Shown here: positions 60,401-64,000 of the stretch, piece by piece
Position numbering within the stretch: position 1 is the first letter of the stretch
How the letters are laid out: the number at the start of each line of letters is the position of its first letter
Source of the DNA: Leptidea sinapis
Taxonomy: Eukaryota > Arthropoda > Insecta > Lepidoptera > Pieridae
DNA: 64,000 nucleotides
NCBI RefSeq assembly: GCF_905404315.1
Contig: NC_066294.1
Coordinates: forward strand, 9,325,501-9,389,500
Direction: 5' to 3'
The notes under the pieces: model-generated
What the model saw: only the letters and a program-made list of their open reading frames with translations
The model's database searches: none
Told to the model about the DNA's origin: nothing
Position numbers and translations under genes: made by a program

Positions 60401-63400
60401 GAGGAACAGCGGCAGACCGGCGAAGTGCAAGTTCAGAAAAAGTGAACGCAAATAAAGACTTGTTCCTATAAGCCGAGTATTATTTCCAATCCCTGACCCA
60501 CTCTCGTGTCAATATAATATAATGTACGAGTTAATAATTGTGTTAAACTGCTTTCTCAGAAGTCTCAATCTGTCTCAGAAGAGCTGATGAGTACTTCAAA
60601 AATTTCTATTTTAACACAATTGTCACTTACTTATATCGTTTTCCTTATGGAGCTAGAGCATACATTTTCTAGCATAGGCCTATCTATTTCATTATTCATT
60701 TCATGGTATGCAGTAATGAGTATGGTTATGGTTGGTAAATCTTATCTACCTCTTTCACTGCGACCAATGTGATCTATTGTGATAGCCACTGTTAACTATA
60801 GCTCTCTGCTAATACTTTTCATGAATCTTATTATATTGTTTGCAGTGATCTTATTTAATGAATGAATTTATGAACGATGCGGGACTCGAACTGGCTACCT
60901 TTCGGGTTCCGTCCCAGCGCTCTTTCCAACTGAGCCCACCGTTCGAGTACGCATGGAGTTATCAGTTTAAGAATAACAAATTGTTTAGATTTGAAAGAGC
61001 GACACCTGAAGTCAATTTTCTAATATGCAATTATTATATACATTAAGTAGGTTATCAACTGTAAAGTAGATCCTGTAGATGGAGACACAACCTGAGAATT
61101 GAACAAGATATACTAAAATTATGCTATTTACCATGCGTGCTTGAACGGTTAAGTTGGCTCAGTTGGAAAGAACGCTCGTACGGAACCCGAGAGGTCGCGA
61201 GTTCGAGTCCCGAATCGTTTGTAAATTTTGGTTACAAGTTTAATTTGTATAATAATCAGAAGTGGGAGATATCACTTTAAAAATAACGAATTGTTTGTAG
61301 AGTGGTTGAGGAATTGGTCTTCCCTGTAATGAAGAGAGAAAGAAATAATTTTTCAAGGTGAAACTTATTACATCGTCTCAAACTTTGTCGTCTGTGTGTT
61401 GCATGTCGCGTGACGGTCGGGCGGCGCCTATAGTTCGCAGCAGCTGACCGTGTAGTGTATAGACTATTTGTGCCAGTGCTCCACACTATTTTGTTTTTTT
61501 TTTGTCAGTGTTTAATGTAGATGTTGTTTGTCGGTATTTAATGTAAATGTTGTTATTAAAGTGAAACTTTTATTTGCTTTTGGTAAACAACGACACAGCT
61601 AGTGAGTCCAAAAAACTGATCAACGAGGAAAAAGCAAAGAATAGTGTTTAATTAGTTAGTTTCACTTTTACCGTGGTTTCATAAAACCACACAATCCTTT
61701 TTTATTTTTTTATTTAGTCACTACACTACAATGAACACAACAATAAACCTTAATAGTTATATTATATAACCTTAAGAGTATAGGACATATATACAGATTC
61801 TTGAAATATATGTGAAGAGGCAGGAGGGCCTGCATCAGAACTCATCTTGTGTGATGTATGTGGGTAGGTAGGCAGGCAGGTGGGTGTGAGCAGAAAAATT
61901 ACAAGTCCTTGTTACAATCACGGTTGTTTAATCAGCACAGGGTTTAATAATCGAAATACACAGTTAAATGAACAATGTACAGTCTAAGCAACACGAAAAC
62001 CAACTTATTTTTAACACTAGATTAAACTATCACTCGGATGCAAAGCGATTCGTCACAAGCGTGGTGCGCGGGCGCCGTCTCGAACAAAAAGCGAAGTCAA
62101 GATGTCCGCCCGCACTGCCATCGACAAGACGCTTCGCTAGGCTGACTTTTACAGCTAAAAGTCAACCTGACGTCCAACGTTGGCGGATGCGCCGTCATAT
62201 GGATATAATTGATTTATTTGTTTGTTTTTGTAGTATCGATGCACATTGAGTGTGTAGAATAAGTTTTTTGATTGCAGGATAATCCGCATGGCGATTGTCC
62301 TGTTACTCCGTGGAGCTCGTGGTCTCCGTGTTCGGCGCGGTGCGGTCGCGGTAAACGAATACGCACGCGGATATACGTGACACGGGACTCGCGCGTGCAA
62401 CAGTACCTCAGGAGACGACTGATTCACGAATGGAACCAGAGATTTGCGCAGTTACAAGGCCTGGTACGTTATTATATAGCTTATCTTTGCATGAGGGGGT
62501 GTTGGTTCCAACACTCATGTACGGAAGTGCTTCCACTTGGTATGGCAGAAGAAACATGAAAGCAGAATAAATGCAGTTGAGATGAGAGCGTTGAGAAGTG
62601 TGATAGGTGTTAAACTGAGTGACAGGATAAGAAATAGTGAGATAAGGAAACCTTGTGGTTTGAAAGAAGATGTTGTGACAAAAATTGAGAAAGGTATGTT
62701 GAGATGGTTTGGACATGTCGAGAGAATGAATGAAGAACGACTGACGAAGAAAGTGTATAAAGAAGTGGTACCCCTACGGGAAAGAGGCGTGATTTTATGT
62801 ATGTATGTATCTTTGCTGTACTATTCTGTCGCACGAACTATAGAAGAAACACATTTATTTTAAGAGCTATGCAGTCATACAATCATTTTTGTGACACGGA
62901 TAAAATCTTTTTAGCTCCAGTATTAATTCAATTAGAGCCCATTTTGTAAAACAATTTAGCAGTGATTAACAAATTAAAATTAGGTGTGAAAATAGGTACT
63001 CCTTTTTTACCTTGCTTTCTCTCTTCAACTGGCGATGGGAGTGTGAGAGTTTTATTTAATAATTTTACTTAACAAGTTTCATTTAATAATTTTTAAATTA
63101 TACTTGTGTTGTTTTTTAATTAATATGTTAGATAACTAATAATATGATACTTGTTTCATATGTACATGTGGAAGCCTATTATTAAAATAAATTAGCCTAC
63201 AATTAGTACATGGCCTACCATCAGGCGGCATGACTCTTGCGTTAAGACCACAGCGCATTTTGATATCACCCCGATTCAAACTTATCAGAAGCGTATCAAA
63301 ATCAAGGAACTTAATGAATGAAACCTGGCACAACATTCAAAAGATTAAAAAGACGAGCGTCACAAGATCTAAAAGAGAAATAGATTGTAAATATTATTTG

Positions 63401-64000
63401 GGCAAATCACTCGACTCTGCTTCAAACAGTCCAGCTAAATGTTCTTAAGACAGGTTGCAGGAAACACAAGAGTTCAATTAAACACCGGTCATATCGCACT
63501 GCGCACGAGCGGCGTTGATCCTTTACCATCATCCATACACCTGTTAATATCCTGTTATTTCATAAAACCGACATTTTTTTAATGGTGTTTAGGGCCGAGA
63601 CGAGCAGGGCGTTCACTTGATGGTAATTGATTTTAATTACAATGCAGTGCCGCTCAGGAATCTTGAAAAACGCAATAATTCTGAGCGCCATTACAATTAT
63701 TGCGCTCGTCACCAGTAATTTCACAGCTACGGCGCCCTTCAGACCGAAACACAATAATGCTTACACATTACTGCTTCACAGCAGAAAAAGGCGCCTTAAA
63801 GTAGGTATTTTGTATATTGGTATTAATTCAGGGTAAAAAATGATATGCAAGTTAGTAAAAAGCATTTAATTGTATGTTACATGTATAGATTTTAATAGTT
63901 TACTTTGGCAGGAGTTATCTGCGGAGAACATAACAAGCGATAATCCGAACGTGGAGCTCCTGGCTGCAGAGCACATCGAGCGCTGCCAGTTCACTCTGAC
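48493..64000 (+). CDS. F-spondin-type protein (reeler, spondin_N, TSR), eleven coding exons, 3' end outside window
   Basis: Secreted matrix/adhesion protein. Exons: 48493-48652, 49668-49894, 51042-51230, 53871-54077, 54488-54754, 56633-56795, 57388-57604, 58836-59048, 59496-59544, 62278-62463, 63912 onward. All have GT-AG and phases agree, giving 655 codons here. Signal peptide MLVFVIVCLLSPISSS; reeler domain about 20-190 (PDLFIPGELYSV, PKPFVGFIIWAE, N-glycosylation sites NGS/NST); spondin_N about 193-400 (VTFEGLWSRNIHP, WFVGVSALELCN, LYPYDAGTDNGI); TSR1 THTWGPWGPCSVTCGTG with C-mannosyl WxxW and O-fucosyl CSVTCG sites; TSR2 VSPWSEWSPCEGCG; TSR3 VTPWSSWSPCSARCGRG with a long inter-cysteine stretch. 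The order matches spondin-1 rather than thrombospondin or mindin. Exon 9 is only 49 bases. Introns are full of transposons. Confidence 0.92.
48925..49025 (-). repeat. Short 3' fragment of LINE family A
   Basis: AAGTGATCACCGGGCGGTGG, TCTCTTGCAACACCAGAGGA on the + strand; antisense in spondin intron 1. Confidence 0.65.
49247..49533 (-). mobile_element. Non-autonomous Helitron, 287 bp
   Basis: Between host A49246 and T49534. Minus strand opens TCTTAATATATATAAATTAC and ends in CTAG; strongly similar to 15691-16029 throughout (AACTATCCTATCTCTCAA, CACTCCATGAA). In spondin intron 1, 134 bp before exon 2. Confidence 0.83.
49975..50520 (-). pseudogene. LINE family A, C-terminal coding fragment
   Basis: Minus strand has LPRTTMLWN, GTIRHRYLQKK and CNSSGVARECGRR in shifted frames, then the tail at the + strand left edge (TTTTTTTTATGCAGAAGGAG). 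Longest minus-strand copy of the family; antisense in spondin intron 2. Confidence 0.72.
51270..51545 (+). repeat. tRNA-like SINE with its body
   Basis: Body words CAACTGTAAAGTAGATCCTG and CACAACCTGAGAGTTGAACA precede a tRNA-like part: A box TTGGCTCAGTTGAAAGAGC, B box region GGGTTCGCGAGACCC, then CGTTCATAAAATTTTG. Same family as 60858-61260. Confidence 0.65.
51556..52000 (-). mobile_element. Helitron-like non-autonomous element
   Basis: Plus-strand left edge TAGTAGCTTTTACCCGCGAC and right edge ACTTACATTCACATTTATAA then TATTACTAG are the usual edges, in reverse, of a very common lepidopteran repeat; internal ATGTCCTGTCCCAAGCTCTT. Exact borders uncertain. Confidence 0.45.
52055..52270 (-). repeat. 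RTE-like LINE 3' fragment
   Basis: CA-repeat tail at the left edge, then TCTATCCTTACAAACCTCAC, ATGCTCGCCCATTCCGGGTA, shared with 17090-17420. Confidence 0.65.
52293..53588 (-). pseudogene. mariner element with both ends and a broken transposase
   Basis: About 1.3 kb, full-length for mariner. Ends CACACTAAAAGTTTTGCGTA at 52293 and, inward from 53588, CACACTAAAGTTTTGCACTT. Minus-strand frame at 52941-53129 reads ILHEELKVRKLCCRWIPHEL and TAEQKRARVEWCSQML, the region before the first catalytic Asp in mariner transposases; further pieces are spread over other frames, with stops. In spondin intron 3, antisense. Confidence 0.85.
54180..54330 (-). repeat. Repeat fragment, inverted copy of 47870-48180
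   Basis: ATATGTTCACAAAAAT, CTCTTAATAGTGATTTTCAT, GGGATTGCTTGTATGTAATT are reverse complements of the earlier copy. Confidence 0.5.
54778..55250 (+). repeat. GAAGGTTCTCGATTCG-type dispersed repeat
   Basis: Starts CCGACTTAAAAAAAGGAGAA and GGTTCTCGATTCGTC, an opening frequent in lepidopteran intergenic repeats and related to the TTTTTTGAAGTCGGTT tail at 31905. In spondin intron 5. Confidence 0.4.
55391..55746. mobile_element. Foldback element, arms about 130 bp
   Basis: CAACCGACTTCAAAAACAAT at the left, CAACCGACTTCAATAAACAA read inward at the right. Arms pair through AAAAGTATAAAAATAATTGC, CAATCTAATTAATTAATC and ATTTTTGGARTCGGT. The loop is GC-richer (GAGGCGAGAGGCGAGAGCGA). In spondin intron 5. 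Confidence 0.8.
55795..56062 (+). repeat. 280-bp dispersed family copy
   Basis: GACGAGACTAGCAGAACGTTCAG-like start, GAGACATAAGATGTTAAGTC, CCGGCATCCTGTGCAAAGGA end. Immediately follows the foldback element. Confidence 0.8.
56070..56630. other. Right part of spondin intron 5, nothing recognised
   Basis: No shared repeats or coding motifs seen. Confidence 0.3.
57059..57326. mobile_element. 268-bp MITE with 41-bp perfect inverted ends
   Basis: Both ends start GACCAGTTTCGATTTGTTAA and agree for 41 bases through ATCACTGAGACACCA. Inner halves keep partial pairing (GTCGCAACC/GGTTGCACC). Target duplication not clear. In spondin intron 6, about 60 bases before the exon 7 acceptor. Confidence 0.88.
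57720..58435. other. Spondin intron 7: CCAAAGAAG-type repeat and unrecognised sequence
   Basis: 58120-58310 carries GCCAAAGAAGAATAACTTCT and TGCGTGCGTACATAAGAACA, shared with 47340-47510. Confidence 0.4.
58436..58725 (+). repeat. 280-bp dispersed family copy
   Basis: GGGACGAGATGAGCAGGACC, GATGGTAATTTATACGCCCT, ACATAAGATGTTAAGTCTCA, CATAATCTAGCCGGCATCCT. Ends about 110 bases before spondin exon 8. Confidence 0.82.
59104..59330 (-). mobile_element. Helitron-like fragment
   Basis: CTAGCTGATTCCCGTGACTT directly after host A, the reverse of a Helitron 3' end. It starts 55 bases after the exon 8 donor. The other end is not defined. Confidence 0.4.
59585..59765. repeat. Repeat with AAACTGGT...TTGGCCTAG words
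   Basis: AACTAGGTTAAACTAGTTT, GATAAACTGGTTTGGCCTAG, GATAAACTGATTTGGCCTAG: internally repeated and partly palindromic. Probably a small DNA element. Confidence 0.4.
59815..60535 (+). other. Possible solo LTR
   Basis: TGTTGCCAGTTGGAGATAGA start; TATA box GTATATAAG at 60217; CAGTT initiator-like site about 30 bases on; a direct repeat GTGATCCAGGTGAAGAAGAA (60270 and 60321); AATAAA at 60451 followed by a T/C-rich end. The layout is like the LTR of a Ty3/BEL-type element, but no internal region, second LTR or target duplication was found. In spondin intron 9. Confidence 0.38.
60858..61260. repeat. Two tRNA-like SINE heads in inverted orientation around a shared body
   Basis: Minus strand 60868-60955: A box GGGCTCAGTTGGAAAGAGCG, B box AGTTCGAGTCCC, CGTTCATAA. 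Plus strand 61145-61230: TTGGCTCAGTTGGAAAGAAC, B box AGTTCGAGTCCC. The spacer carries CAACTGTAAAGTAGATCCTG and CACAACCTGAGAATTGAACA as in 51270-51545. Both B boxes fit the pol III consensus GWTCRANNC. Confidence 0.72.
61262..62270. other. Right part of spondin intron 9, nothing firm
   Basis: 61263-61315 repeats GAGATATCACTTTAAAAATA, the start of the SINE body. A GGTAGGTAGGCAGGCAGG microsatellite lies at about 61863. A 93-codon frame at 61968-62249 is unsupported. Confidence 0.35.
62464..62830 (+). pseudogene. RTE-like LINE C-terminal fragment
   Basis: Frames read GVGSNTHVRKCFHLVWQKK-like then MRALRSVIGVKLSDRIRNSE, KIEKGMLRWFGHVERMNEER and LTKKVYKEV, ending in a TATGTATGTATG tail. MLRWFGHVERM is diagnostic for RTE-group proteins. 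It begins right at the exon 10 donor of spondin, sense to the gene. Confidence 0.82.
62835..63590. other. Part of spondin intron 10, nothing recognised
   Basis: The 72-codon frame at 63230-63448 is not joined to spondin by any splice pair and shows no motif. Confidence 0.35.
63592..63795 (+). repeat. 280-bp dispersed family copy, internally deleted
   Basis: GACGAGCAGGGCGTTCACTT, AATGCAGTGCCGCTCAGGAA, CACCAGTAATTTCACAGC, ACATTACTGCTTCACAGCAG. Lacks the GAGACATAAGATG block and the 3' end. Confidence 0.75.

Noticed and set aside
61145..61225. A tRNA gene
   Set aside because: Same reasoning: tRNA-like head with family body, repeated at 51430 and, inverted, at 60868.
63230..63448. An extra spondin exon
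   Set aside because: Exon 10 joins directly to 63912 in phase and no acceptor/donor pair brackets this frame.

Overview
This is a eukaryotic, AT-rich, intron-containing window that reads as a lepidopteran (butterfly or moth) chromosome. The basis is insect-type protein-coding genes with GT-AG introns plus very dense repeats of kinds I know from Lepidoptera: Helitrons ending in CTAG between a host A and T, tRNA-derived SINEs, LINE tails with ATTCT or ATAAAA repeats, and many small MITEs. I cannot name the species.

Four host genes are supported. (1) 63-242 (+): last coding exon of a mitochondrial complex I subunit, probably NDUFA9. (2) 3124-5391 (-): ribosomal protein S10, three coding exons, 156 aa. 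(3) 9967-30204 (+): complete Ric-8/synembryn, the G-alpha chaperone and exchange factor, eight coding exons, 542 aa, spread over 20 kb because its introns hold transposons. (4) 48493 to beyond 64000 (+): an F-spondin-type secreted matrix protein (reeler, spondin_N, thrombospondin type 1 repeats), eleven coding exons seen, 3' end outside the window. Splice phases join consistently in all multi-exon models. The genes have unrelated jobs (respiration, translation, G-protein signalling, extracellular matrix); I see no common pathway.

The repeats dominate. Ric8 intron 3 holds a LINE with a 1083-codon open frame (12017-15268) whose endonuclease region is split by a 660-bp piggyBac-like MITE with TTAA duplications. 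Intron 5 holds a 315-bp non-autonomous Helitron. Intron 6 holds a 6.07-kb autonomous Helitron (21318-27388) with an uninterrupted 1593-aa Rep/helicase. Intron 7 holds an inverted-repeat hairpin close to exon 8. The intergenic 30.2-48.5 kb has a broken LINE (32640-35416), several 100-bp-unit arrays, and a 3.19-kb composite (38740-41925) that has CTAG at both ends, inverted flanks and a 16-copy array of exactly 100 bp per unit. Spondin introns hold a mariner, Helitrons, a foldback element, a MITE with 41-bp perfect ends and tRNA-like SINEs. A ~280-bp dispersed family occurs seven times, one copy with a twin-priming type inversion.

The best candidates for something new are the composite with two Helitron-like 3' ends and the 100-bp array, and the intact Helitron with seven 23-residue repeats at the N terminus of its Rep protein. 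All calls are from reading the sequence; no database search was run.
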